Shown here one piece after another: positions 1-7,958 of a stretch of DNA of 64,000 nucleotides. Below the pieces are notes generated by a model. The model saw only the letters and a program-made list of their open reading frames with translations. It searched no databases and was not told where the DNA came from. The stretch is taken from NCBI GenBank assembly GCA_016342585.1, contig JAEINK010000002.1, forward strand, positions 62,001 through 126,000, read 5' to 3'. Both the position numbers and the translations under genes were made by a program. The DNA comes from Spirochaetales bacterium (GTDB lineage: Bacteria > Spirochaetota > Spirochaetia > UBA9216). How positions within the stretch are numbered: the first letter of the stretch is position 1; every line of letters begins with the position of its first letter.

Positions 1-1175
1 AGAAGGCTGAAGTTTCAGAGGGGCCTGTTTATACAGACGGAATCTATTTTGCTCAGGAAGCTGAATTTGCTGGAAACGGGTGGAAATATGTGGCTACAAT
101 TGAAGTCAAGGATGGTAAAATTGTAAAAGCCGATTGGAATGGAGCCAATATCAATGGTGGTGAGGATAAGAAATCCGTATCTGCCGGTGGAAGATATAAC
201 ATGGTTGCTTTCGGTGGTGCCCAGGCTGAATGGCATGTACAGGCTGGAGCTGCCGAAGCTTTTCTGCTGGAAAAACAGGATCCTGCAGCGATCTCCTACA
301 AGGATGATGAGGGGCATACCGACGATATTTCCGGTGTTTCAATTCATGTCATCGAGTTCTTTAAGCTTGCCGAAGAGGCACTGGCTGCCGGACCTGTTGG
401 ACGAGGTCCTTTTAAGGATGGGCATTTTCATGCTGAAGAAACCTCTTTTTCCGAATCAAACGGCTGGCGATATTGTGTTGATCTGACTGTCATCAATGGT
501 TTCATTGTTTCAGCAAACTGGAACGGCGGAAATGTAGGTGGTGGTGTTGATAAGAAGACAAGCTCAGCCTCCGGTGCCTATGGAATGGTTGCCTACAGTG
601 AAGCTACAAAAGAGTGGCATGAGCAGGCCATGGCTGCTGAAGCCTTCCTGCTTGAAAAACAGGACCCGACAGCCATCAGCTATAAGGATGATGCCGGTCA
701 TACCGATGATATTGCCGGAGTATCCATCCATGTGATTGAGTTCTTCAAGCTTGCTGAAGAGGCACTTGCCGCAGGTCCCGTATCTTCCGGCCCCTACGCC
801 AACGGAACCTACCATGCTGAAGAGCCTGCCTTTAACGAGAGAACTGGTTGGAAGAGTACCGTTGATATGACTGTTATCGATGGAAACATCTTTGCTGTTA
901 ACTGGAGTGCCGTAAATGCAGAGGGTCTGGATAAAAAGACCGCATCTAAAGAGGGCGCTTATGGAATGGTTGCCAATGGCGGTGCCCAGGCAGAATGGCA
1001 TGTTCAGGCTATGGCTACCGAGGCTTATTTGCTTAAAACTCAGGATCCGACTAAAATCAGCTACAAAGACGAAGATGGCCATACCGATGATATTGCCGGT
1101 GTTTCTGTTCATGTTAGTGATTTTTATACTCTTGTGGAGGCCGCATTGGCTGCAGGACCTGTGAAATCAGAATAA
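1..1175 (+). CDS. Triple FMN-binding-like repeat protein (5' end cut off)
   Basis: The reading frame is already open at the window edge; a GTG at 90 is only an internal codon, so the true start lies upstream. The protein has three tandem units of about 126-130 residues (roughly bases 21-398, 399-782 and 783-1172). Each contains a DGxYxAE start, a GWK/GWR turn, a GG-x-DKK segment, GxYxMV, AEWHxQA, a QDPxxISYKD stretch and a DDI(A/S)GVS-helix. This resembles the FMN-binding/major membrane immunogen family of spirochaetal envelope proteins, whose usual acceptor motif is Dxx(S/T)GAT; here all three units read GVS. Repeat sequences are nearly identical in places at protein level but differ at many synonymous sites. 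The envelope location is inferred, because the signal sequence is outside the window. Function unknown, possibly flavin carriage or extracellular electron transfer. Confidence 0.7.
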   Translation, partial: KAEVSEGPVYTDGIYFAQEAEFAGNGWKYVATIEVKDGKIVKADWNGANINGGEDKKSVSAGGRYNMVAFGGAQAEWHVQAGAAEAFLLEKQDPAAISYKDDEGHTDDISGVSIHVIEFFKLAEEALAAGPVGRGPFKDGHFHAEETSFSESNGWRYCVDLTVINGFIVSANWNGGNVGGGVDKKTSSASGAYGMVAYSEATKEWHEQAMAAEAFLLEKQDPTAISYKDDAGHTDDIAGVSIHVIEFFKLAEEALAAGPVSSGPYANGTYHAEEPAFNERTGWKSTVDMTVIDGNIFAVNWSAVNAEGLDKKTASKEGAYGMVANGGAQAEWHVQAMATEAYLLKTQDPTKISYKDEDGHTDDIAGVSVHVSDFYTLVEAALAAGPVKSE

Positions 1176-1203
1176 AATTTCCAGGATATTATGTTATTTA
1201 CAA

Positions 1204-1230
1204 CCGCCGGATCATTCCGGCGGTTTTATT
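1204..1230 (+). terminator. Rho-independent terminator
   Basis: A perfect 7-base stem, CCGCCGG/CCGGCGG with a 6-base loop, is followed by TTTTATT. It lies 29 bases after the stop of the FMN-binding-like gene and touches the end of the convergent membrane-protein gene. Confidence 0.85.
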
Positions 1231-1588
1231 AATGGGTTTCCTTAGTTATTCGAATTGTATTAAAGATTGAGAAAAATAGTAAAATTGCAAACATAAATAA
1301 AAATATCCAATCTCCAGATTGTGCGAAATATCCGGCGCTATTAACGACTGTATACGCCAGCATCCCCTGTGTATATATACAGATATAAATTTTCCATCTC
1401 TTCGGGTGTTTTAATAAATGAAAGACCAGGAGTAGCATTATTGCCGTTATTATTTCTATTGTGATATGGAATGAAATACTAATCGGAGCTGTTTTTATCT
1501 CTGGAACATTTTTAGTGAGAAGAAAGAAGATCCATTGAGAGATCATGCTTAATCCGATTATCAGTGATGATATTCTTACAAACTTCAT
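1229..1588 (-). CDS. Small hypothetical membrane protein, about four TM segments
   Basis: A 119-residue, strongly hydrophobic protein with four probable membrane spans (about residues 5-25, 36-58, 68-88 and 93-112) and short basic loops such as HPKRWK. I do not recognise the family. The start is supported by an AGGAGA ribosome-binding site about 7 bases upstream on the minus strand. It is monocistronic, converges on the FMN-binding-like gene and shares its terminator region. The basic HLLKHPKRWK loop between spans 2 and 3 suggests it faces the cytoplasm. Confidence 0.6.
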   Translation of the reverse strand: MKFVRISSLIIGLSMISQWIFFLLTKNVPEIKTAPISISFHITIEIITAIMLLLVFHLLKHPKRWKIYICIYTQGMLAYTVVNSAGYFAQSGDWIFLFMFAILLFFSIFNTIRITKETH

Positions 1589-1652
1589 AATTCATTCTCC
1601 TGATAAAATTACTTTTAGATTTGAATGAATTATAACATCATTTCCAGCGTGT

Positions 1653-1687
1653 TAAAAAAAAATTACCCCGTAAGGACTTACGGGGTA
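1653..1687 (-). terminator. Terminator of tRNA-Leu
   Basis: On the minus strand, an 11-base perfect inverted repeat (TACCCCGTAAG and complement) is followed by a run of eight T residues, directly downstream of the tRNA. Confidence 0.85.
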
Positions 1688-1695
1688 TGCTTCAA

Positions 1696-1779
1696 TACCG
1701 GTTCTCGGACTTGAACCGAGACGGGGTTGCCCCCAATAGATTTTGAATCTATCGTGTCTACCAATTTCACCAAACCGGC
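1696..1779 (-). tRNA. tRNA-Leu (anticodon CAA)
   Basis: An 84-base cloverleaf on the minus strand. The acceptor is GCCGGTT pairing with AACCGGT (G-U at the first pair). The anticodon stem is ATAGA/TCTAT with loop TTCAAAA, giving CAA. It has a long variable arm typical of leucine tRNAs, a T-arm with GGTTCAAGTCC, and discriminator A. The 3' CCA is not encoded (TTG follows). It decodes UUG. Confidence 0.93.
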
Positions 1780-1801
1780 AGGTAATGGTTATAAAAACTA
1801 A

Positions 1802-1843
1802 TTTACAACAGAACCCTGGTTGTTGCAAGGGGCCTGTTGTAAA
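1802..1843 (-). terminator. Probable terminator of the RND export operon
   Basis: A 10-base perfect inverted repeat, TTTACAACAG/CTGTTGTAAA with a 22-base loop, lies 30 bases beyond the stop of the beta-barrel gene. It is followed on the minus strand by TTAGTTTTTA and on the plus strand by GTTTTTT, so it could act in either direction. Confidence 0.6.
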
Positions 1844-1872
1844 GTTTTTTATGTGATCCTGTGGAAATACAG

Positions 1873-3246
1873 CTAAAAAATATACTTAAACTCCAGGGCA
1901 ATATTCCCGTTATCCTTCCACGTTTTATAGTGAGAATCCTTCTCTCCGCCGAAGAGCTGCCCTGATACACTTATTTCCATATCATCTACAGGGTAGTAGA
2001 AGAGCTCTTGAGTTGCCATCCAGCCGCCTGCCTCTACAAGATATACTCCTCCTATCCGCAGTTTAAATTTTTCTTTACCGAAAGGAAGATCCAATGCAGG
2101 AATGATATTGGTCGTGGTTGGTTTATCATCATAAGCGGCCAGAAAATCCACATCGGTGTCCGTAAGATCATTGTAATTAATTACATAGGTTTCTGTTGCC
2201 TGGATGGAGAAAAAAAGGTTTGTTCCCGGTAATGTAAAATCTACCCCCCCCAGGCATACCAGGCTGTTGTTGTATAATTCGGGTTGATCTCCTTTAAAAT
2301 CTTCGGTCAGCCAGTATCCCGCCTCGGCCCTGAAGGTGAAGGGACCTGCTGCCCAGCCGGCTTCCAGCCCGAAGAGGTGAGCTCGGGTGTAAACAAGCTC
2401 GGTGGATACGGTATAGTGGGTTGGATCATAGGGATCTGTTCCTGTGAATTCGCTTTCGACTTTATAACCTGGTTCAGGTTTATATCCATAATAGTACTGG
2501 CCCCCCAGATCCATGGAACCCAGGACAGTCGTATATCTGATTGCTCCGGTAAAATCTGCAATTCCTCCCCTTTCTCTGATCGTAAGGTTTGGGAAATCTG
2601 CCGGATTAACCAATGCCCAGCGCCCGTCATCCGCTATAGTGTAGCCCTCGAACATGGGGATATAGATAAATTCCGCCAGGCCGTTTGCACCGGTGTAGAG
2701 GTTCAACTTCACCATATTCATGGGATCTTTCATTTCATTGATATCCGGAACAATACCACCGGATTGATTTAAGGGGTTAATATTGTCAATCACATGGATA
2801 CCGTCTCCTTTTCCCCATTCTACTTTTTTAAGACCCGCTTCAAGGTAGCCAGCCGAAAAGAAATAGCGAAGGTACATCTCATCGATCATTTCTTCTGGTG
2901 CAACATCCGGATCAAGGGTCCAATCATCGACTTTAAAGGAGGCAAAACCTTCCAAATCTCCTGCAACAGGTGCAATATCAAGCTTCATTCGGGGGCTTGT
3001 GGTGAATTCGCTATTCAGACCCTCATTAAGATAACTTTTCATGGTGAGTCCAATTTCGCCTGAGATGTTGACATTTAGTACACCGGAGGTATATCCCCCA
3101 TCCGAAATAATATCCTCTTCCGATTCAACAGCTTCATCGGTTCCGAAAATATCGGTGAATCCATCCTCCTGGCCAAAGAGTACTCCTGTTGAAGTCATCA
3201 TGACCAAGAGTATCCATACTAGGCTTATAAAGATATTCCGTTTCAC
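1873..3246 (-). CDS. Outer-membrane beta-barrel protein of the RND export operon
   Basis: 457 residues with an N-terminal signal peptide (cleavage near FGQEDG). Alternating amphipathic strands rich in Tyr and Gly run to the C-terminal FKYIF, a classical terminal aromatic strand. It contains LKKVEWGKGDGIHVID followed by an INPL segment, which resembles the barrel proteins (DUF1302-like) found next to RND exporters in proteobacteria. The start codon is GTG and overlaps the preceding stop as TAGTG, so translation is probably coupled to the LolA-like gene. It is last in the operon exporter, carrier, barrel. I infer that it is the outer-membrane receiver or pore for whatever the exporter moves; the substrate is unknown. 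Confidence 0.72.
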   Translation of the reverse strand: MKRNIFISLVWILLVMMTSTGVLFGQEDGFTDIFGTDEAVESEEDIISDGGYTSGVLNVNISGEIGLTMKSYLNEGLNSEFTTSPRMKLDIAPVAGDLEGFASFKVDDWTLDPDVAPEEMIDEMYLRYFFSAGYLEAGLKKVEWGKGDGIHVIDNINPLNQSGGIVPDINEMKDPMNMVKLNLYTGANGLAEFIYIPMFEGYTIADDGRWALVNPADFPNLTIRERGGIADFTGAIRYTTVLGSMDLGGQYYYGYKPEPGYKVESEFTGTDPYDPTHYTVSTELVYTRAHLFGLEAGWAAGPFTFRAEAGYWLTEDFKGDQPELYNNSLVCLGGVDFTLPGTNLFFSIQATETYVINYNDLTDTDVDFLAAYDDKPTTTNIIPALDLPFGKEKFKLRIGGVYLVEAGGWMATQELFYYPVDDMEISVSGQLFGGEKDSHYKTWKDNGNIALEFKYIF

Positions 3247-4016
3247 TAGGGTCTCCCTGTCTGTAGAAAATTTGTTGTGAAATATCCCGGGTTAATCGGG
3301 ATGTTATATTTGACCTGTCTCATTTCCAGAATGGTCTGGTGGTTCGATGATAGGGTTTTCATGGTGGTCCTGGCGGCTGACCAGAAGCCATCCGTCTCTC
3401 GTAAACCCTCCATGGTTAATTCTTTTATTTGTGTGGTGCCGTCATCGTCATAGAACTCAACCTTCAAGGTCAGGTAGGTCTCCTTATCCACCCAGCTGAT
3501 AGTCTTCCCATAGTTTGACTCTTTCCCCTGTGCGGAAACCGATTGAATTACCCAGCAGGATCTACCAGAGAATATTTCATCCCGGAGAATTGTGAAATCT
3601 GAATGATCCAGATCATTACCTCCCATATCCGCATAGGTAAAGTCCGAGCCCATGAAGGAGCCGTCTCTCTCCCCCGAAGCGATCCTTTTTATTTTTCGCA
3701 GGGAGGGGAGGTAGATCCACTGATCATCATCCCTCCCGTCGTTCTGAACTGTAAGAAATCGTGTGTTTCGTACAGTCGCGGGTTCTAAAAAAAGAGTAAT
3801 GGTCTTTACCATTCCATTCTCTTCCATTGTCAGGGTCTGGATCCTCCGGGTACTTATATTTCCCCGGCTGTCTATCAGGTTCATTCGAATATCCATGGCC
3901 GAACTTGCGGGTTTTTGGTTGTCCATAACCTTCTCCATTATCTCCCTTCCCGTCTGTGCGGACAGGGGCAGCAGGAGGGCGAGGCCCATCAGGCCGTAGA
4001 GCAGCTTTCTTCCCAT
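3246..4016 (-). CDS. LolA-like outer-membrane lipoprotein-sorting protein
   Basis: 256 residues with a signal peptide (MGRKLLYGLMGLALLLPLSA) and a periplasmic domain of the outer-membrane lipoprotein-sorting family (COG2834, LolA fold). Recognisable stretches are WIYLPSLRKIKRI, a SFMGSDFTYADM segment, a central SCWVIQ strand and a C-terminal VKYNIPINPGYFTTNFL. It is about 50 residues longer than canonical LolA and matches the LolA-like proteins that accompany RND exporters. It starts inside the last codons of the exporter gene (28-base overlap) behind an AAGGAGAAAG site. Expected to bind lipid or lipoprotein cargo in the periplasm between exporter and barrel; cargo unknown. Confidence 0.82.
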   Translation of the reverse strand: MGRKLLYGLMGLALLLPLSAQTGREIMEKVMDNQKPASSAMDIRMNLIDSRGNISTRRIQTLTMEENGMVKTITLFLEPATVRNTRFLTVQNDGRDDDQWIYLPSLRKIKRIASGERDGSFMGSDFTYADMGGNDLDHSDFTILRDEIFSGRSCWVIQSVSAQGKESNYGKTISWVDKETYLTLKVEFYDDDGTTQIKELTMEGLRETDGFWSAARTTMKTLSSNHQTILEMRQVKYNIPINPGYFTTNFLQTGRP

Positions 4017-6784
4017 TCTTCTTTCTCCTTTGTCTTTATCTCTTTATCTATATTTTTGAAAGGTATTTTCATTCCATTGAGCAGCATTGGCAGGATGATC
4101 AAGGCCGATGAAGCGGCAAATACCATGGCTACAGCGAAGAGGATTCCCATTTGCCGTATGGGGATAAACCTTGAAAAGAGGAGTCCCAGAAACCCTAGGG
4201 CCACCGAAGAGGCATTGAATAGTATCGCTCTTCCTGTGGTCCGGTATACAGCGGTTAGAGGCGACAGGTTTCCTGTGATTAATTCCCTGCGGTATGCCGT
4301 CATGAAATGTATAGCGTAATCTACACCGATACCGACCGCCAGGGCTGCCAGGAGGGAGGTGACGATATCCAGATTAAATCCAAAAAGAACCATAAAGGTG
4401 AATATTCCGGATATGGCAAAGAAAACGGGGATCATCCCGATGGAGCCGGTTTTCACCGAACGGAAGAGTATGATCAGGATGACCCACACGATCAGAAGGG
4501 CCATACCGAGTGATATTAACTGGGATCTCGCTACCAGGTCCGATAGAACCACGTTGAATAGTGATTCTCCTGCAATCTCATAGGACCACCCCTCAGGTAG
4601 ATAATAGTCCCAGTAACCGCTTATCTCACGATTGACGGCTTTTATGTCCCTGCTCGATTCCGCGTTGGTCTGAATCGATATTAGGATCCTGTCCGGTTCC
4701 AAAGGATCGTTTAACATCATACTGAGCGACCCTGAATAGAGGATCATATATTGGGAGAGCATATTCTCGAGTTCTTCCCCCGATGAAAATCCATATTTAG
4801 CAGGCTCTTCGGGGATCTCATCGAAGGCGGCTCCTTCATAGTTCTTTATTGATAGAAACGCTTCCACGAGGGCTTCCGCAGTAATTTCGGGGTTCCTTCC
4901 GCTCTCTGCATCATTTACAGCACCGCTATTCAAAGCTTGTTTCAACATGGCGGCAATCTCCTGATAGATCAGGTCGGGATTATCAGTCAATATTGGTGTT
5001 TCCAAAAACCCGGTGCTATTCCCTGCCGGGAAATCACCCCGGAATCCGTTATTGGCTAAGGCTTTGCCTTCTGCTGAAACACTGTCATCAGTAAAAAAAC
5101 TATCTTCAGAAAAAAATCCCTCCTCGGCGAAGAAATCAATCGCTTCCTCTTCCCCTGTTTGCATCTCGTAGGGGATTCGGTCGTAATTCATGATCTTGTT
5201 CATCCGCTTTATCCCCGGGATTATAGATTGAACTTTGGTTACCTGCTCAGCCTGGTTCGGGAGCCATTTTTCAAAATTTTCAAGATTCGCCAGGAAGGGA
5301 GGATTCAGAACACCCCCTTTTTGGGGTGATCGGATAGCCAGAGATATGAATCCTGTCCCATTTAGTTTCTCATTGAATATTTCGGTATCTTGTACCATCT
5401 TCGAATCGGCCGTAAAAAATTCAATTAAATTTGTTCCGATTGTAATCCTGGGGATAAGGAGGAGCGTCGATCCGAAGAGGAGCATCGATAGAATAATAAT
5501 GGGCCATCTCCCTTTTTTTACGATTTTTTCCATTAACAGAAAGACTCCTGTACTGGAAGTCTTCTCATCCAATTCTTTCACTTCCCGGATCTTCCCGAAT
5601 TTCCGGGGATCCAGTCCGTTTGGGTATCGCAGTCGGATCATGGCTGGAATCAGGAAAAAAGTTAAAAGGAGGGAAAAGCATATCCCCGCCGCACTCATTA
5701 TTCCAAAAACACGGAAGGGCTCCAGCGGGCTTGAAAGTTGGGAAAGGAATCCCGCGGCGGTGGTTACTCCTGCCAGGATTACAGATATTCTGATTTTTCC
5801 GGTCTCCGATTCAAGCAGTTTGTTTAAGTGCATAGGATCTATCGGTTTATCCTCTGTGGCTAATGCCTCATAGAAATGGGCCATTATGTGAATACCATAG
5901 GCGCTTCCCACGACAAGGAGGAGTACCGGTATGAGGATGGAAGCCATAGAGAAGGTTATCTGCAAAAAACCCATCAGACCCATAACCCATATACAGGAAA
6001 CGGCCAGAGAGATAACCGGGAACAGGACTCCTTCAGGTTTTCGGAAGGAGAAGAAAAGAACCACTATAATAAGGAAGGCGGCGATGGGGACAAGAAAGAT
6101 AACATCCCTGAATACACTTCTGCTTATTTCCTTATTTATAACCGGTTTTCCCGCCATGGGAAAGCTTAGATCCTGGTCGCTGTACCCGGTGCCGTTGTAC
6201 TCAGCGCCGCTGTACTCAGCGCCGCTGTACTCAGCGACAAGCCCCTCCATATATTGATATATGGCCGCTGTTTCTTCTTCCGAAGCCCCTTTGTCCGGTT
6301 GGATGATTATGGCCGCAAGGCTTCCATCCCGGGATATAACCGTTCCCTCATACATTTGTCTCCAGTCATTCAACCGGTATCTAAAACTGGCCAGCTCCTC
6401 TTTTGAGAATCCCTCGAGTATCGAATGAACCTCCATCCCTTCGGCGGATGATTCGATAAATTCCATATTGGTAAGGGATATAACCTTATTTACCTTTGGA
6501 TATTCTTCCAGTTTCTGGGTGATTTCATCAATTATAATAAGGTTTTTCTCATCCAGAATAGAGGTGAATCTGGTTTCAATACCAAGAAGAATGGAATCTG
6601 AGGCACCAAATTCTCCTCTGATCTCATCATTAATCTCTCTTGTCTGGTTTTTCTCAGGGATGAACACTTCAATTGAACTATCGATATTAAGTTTTCCAAG
6701 TTGAACTGCGGCAAGGGCTGTCAGGATAATGACTACCGTGACAATTAGTAAATCAATTCCTCTTCGGACTTTCACACCTTTCAT
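3989..6784 (-). CDS. RND superfamily exporter (MMPL/HAE3 type)
   Basis: 931 residues with a duplicated RND design. There is one TM segment at residues 12-32, a periplasmic loop to about 225, a five- to six-helix cluster at about 228-390, a TM near 425-445, a second long periplasmic loop to about 730, and a final helix cluster at about 740-905 containing the GxxxDYAIHF signature typical of this family. This fits the HAE3/COG1033 exporters that move lipids or hydrophobic compounds using the proton gradient. The first loop carries a tandem AEYSG repeat (15-base unit, three copies, about 6197-6241). The second loop has an acidic, Phe-rich insert near residues 545-570. Transcribed with the LolA-like and barrel genes; the LuxR-type regulator lies upstream. 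Confidence 0.88.
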   Translation of the reverse strand: MKGVKVRRGIDLLIVTVVIILTALAAVQLGKLNIDSSIEVFIPEKNQTREINDEIRGEFGASDSILLGIETRFTSILDEKNLIIIDEITQKLEEYPKVNKVISLTNMEFIESSAEGMEVHSILEGFSKEELASFRYRLNDWRQMYEGTVISRDGSLAAIIIQPDKGASEEETAAIYQYMEGLVAEYSGAEYSGAEYNGTGYSDQDLSFPMAGKPVINKEISRSVFRDVIFLVPIAAFLIIVVLFFSFRKPEGVLFPVISLAVSCIWVMGLMGFLQITFSMASILIPVLLLVVGSAYGIHIMAHFYEALATEDKPIDPMHLNKLLESETGKIRISVILAGVTTAAGFLSQLSSPLEPFRVFGIMSAAGICFSLLLTFFLIPAMIRLRYPNGLDPRKFGKIREVKELDEKTSSTGVFLLMEKIVKKGRWPIIILSMLLFGSTLLLIPRITIGTNLIEFFTADSKMVQDTEIFNEKLNGTGFISLAIRSPQKGGVLNPPFLANLENFEKWLPNQAEQVTKVQSIIPGIKRMNKIMNYDRIPYEMQTGEEEAIDFFAEEGFFSEDSFFTDDSVSAEGKALANNGFRGDFPAGNSTGFLETPILTDNPDLIYQEIAAMLKQALNSGAVNDAESGRNPEITAEALVEAFLSIKNYEGAAFDEIPEEPAKYGFSSGEELENMLSQYMILYSGSLSMMLNDPLEPDRILISIQTNAESSRDIKAVNREISGYWDYYLPEGWSYEIAGESLFNVVLSDLVARSQLISLGMALLIVWVILIILFRSVKTGSIGMIPVFFAISGIFTFMVLFGFNLDIVTSLLAALAVGIGVDYAIHFMTAYRRELITGNLSPLTAVYRTTGRAILFNASSVALGFLGLLFSRFIPIRQMGILFAVAMVFAASSALIILPMLLNGMKIPFKNIDKEIKTKEKEEWEESCSTA
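6197..6241 (-). repeat. 15-base tandem repeat inside the RND exporter
   Basis: Three copies of a 15-base unit (plus-strand GTACTCAGCGCCGCT, the last copy with changes) encode AEYSG repeats in the first periplasmic loop. The unit is a multiple of three, so copy-number change would alter loop length without a frameshift. Confidence 0.85.
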
Positions 6785-6855
6785 GATGCCTCCTTAAATT
6801 TCAGGATAGTCCTTGGGGGTATGATTTTAAATCACACGAGGGGAGTATATTTTAT

Positions 6856-6894
6856 CACCTTAGGAGGTGTTTCTCGGCTTCACCTAACCGGGTG
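6856..6894 (-). promoter_or_regulatory. Pair of 14-base palindromes upstream of the exporter operon
   Basis: Two related dyads read CACCTTAGGAGGTG (6856-6869) and CACCTAACCGGGTG (6881-6894). They are spaced 25 bases centre to centre, in the gap between the LuxR-type regulator and the RND exporter. On the transcribed strand both fit CACCYSSTWAGGTG. A weak -10 candidate (TAAAAT) lies just downstream without a good -35, the layout expected of an activator-dependent promoter. The adjacent LuxR-type protein is the obvious candidate ligand (inference). Confidence 0.5.
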
Positions 6895-6920
6895 ATGTGT
6901 TTCGGGGATGGCTTTCTGGT

Positions 6921-7859
6921 TCAAATGGTCCGGGTTTTATTAATAAGTTGTATTCTATTGGTAACCTTCAGTTTCGCGTAAATATTCTTTATATGGGTTT
7001 TTACCGTATTGATTGATATAAACAGTTCTTCACCGATCTCCTTATTCGTTTGTCCTTTTATGACAAGACTGATTATCTCTATTTCGCGCTTTGAAAATCC
7101 AGCTTGTATCAGTCTATCGGATTGGGGCTCCAGATTGCCAGGTTCCGGCTCATATTTTCTAATGTAATGCCTGCTTATAAAGAGGTAGATATTTACACAG
7201 AAAGTGGCGTAGGAGAGGTAGGTCAGTTTGAAGGCCATCCCCTTGAAAAAGAGCATATCCAGGGTGAAAAAAGGGAGGAGGGGGAGAAATGTAATGGCAA
7301 TCCCCCTGAGCATGTTCTCCTGCTCCCTGTTTTCGGCATATTTCAGATAGAAGAGGGATGTGATCCCGTGGGCCGAAAGGAGAAAGCTGCCGGTTAGGAA
7401 GAGATCCTCAAGTACCAGGTCCATAGCGGATAACCAGTCCCCTTCATTTATAAAGAAGACGGCAAAGAGGCAGGATAGTAGATATATAAAACTTATGACA
7501 TTGATGATCCTGTACGCCAAAACTTTTTGTTTCCTCGGGATTGGCAGGAGTTCGGTCAGGTATCTGCTTAGAAAGAAGAGTATGGCTGCAGAACACAATA
7601 TAGATGTGAAGGTCGCCAGGAGTGCAAAAGTTAAATAGGAGGAACCATTGCTGAGGAGAGGAATTTTCACCCGATTCATATAGGTTTTAATCATATTCAG
7701 ACCCGACTGAATCATGAGAGGAAACAGTACCCCCAGAAATCCTTTTAAATACTTGTCGGAAACTCTATGATAGAGAAGAACGCAGAGTATGGTTATCGAG
7801 AAAATCAGGGCAGTAGTAATAAATAGTAGAAAATCCAGGGTTATTGTAATTACCGGCAA
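6921..7859 (-). CDS. Membrane-anchored LuxR-family transcription regulator
   Basis: 312 residues. The N-terminal two thirds hold about seven hydrophobic segments, suggesting a membrane-embedded sensor. After a short linker the C-terminus (about 245-312) is a clear LuxR/GerE helix-turn-helix: FSKREIEIISLVIKGQTNKE, then EELFISINTVKTHIKNIYAK and a KLKVTNRIQLI tail. There is no phosphoacceptor receiver domain. It is directly upstream of the RND exporter on the same strand with a 136-base gap that holds two palindromes, so it probably controls that operon in response to a membrane or lipophilic signal (inference). Confidence 0.8.
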   Translation of the reverse strand: MPVITITLDFLLFITTALIFSITILCVLLYHRVSDKYLKGFLGVLFPLMIQSGLNMIKTYMNRVKIPLLSNGSSYLTFALLATFTSILCSAAILFFLSRYLTELLPIPRKQKVLAYRIINVISFIYLLSCLFAVFFINEGDWLSAMDLVLEDLFLTGSFLLSAHGITSLFYLKYAENREQENMLRGIAITFLPLLPFFTLDMLFFKGMAFKLTYLSYATFCVNIYLFISRHYIRKYEPEPGNLEPQSDRLIQAGFSKREIEIISLVIKGQTNKEIGEELFISINTVKTHIKNIYAKLKVTNRIQLINKTRTI

Positions 7860-7872
7860 ATTATGGTTACCT

Positions 7873-7891
7873 CACTATAATAATTTTAGTG
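7873..7891. promoter_or_regulatory. Inverted repeat between LuxR-type and radical SAM genes
   Basis: CACTA and TAGTG flank a 9-base AT-rich centre containing a perfect TATAAT on the plus strand (7876-7881), in the divergent gap between the LuxR-type gene and the PflX-like gene. No convincing -35 is visible at the right distance. Confidence 0.3.
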
Positions 7892-7958
7892 TATGTATTG
7901 GGATTGTGCTATCAATTTTTATAATCGTCCCCTTTTCGGGTGTAAAAACAGGAGATTC

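Noticed and set aside
564-1112. Long minus-strand open frame opposite the FMN-binding-like repeats
   Set aside because: It mirrors the repeats of the real gene, has no ribosome-binding site and no recognisable protein features.
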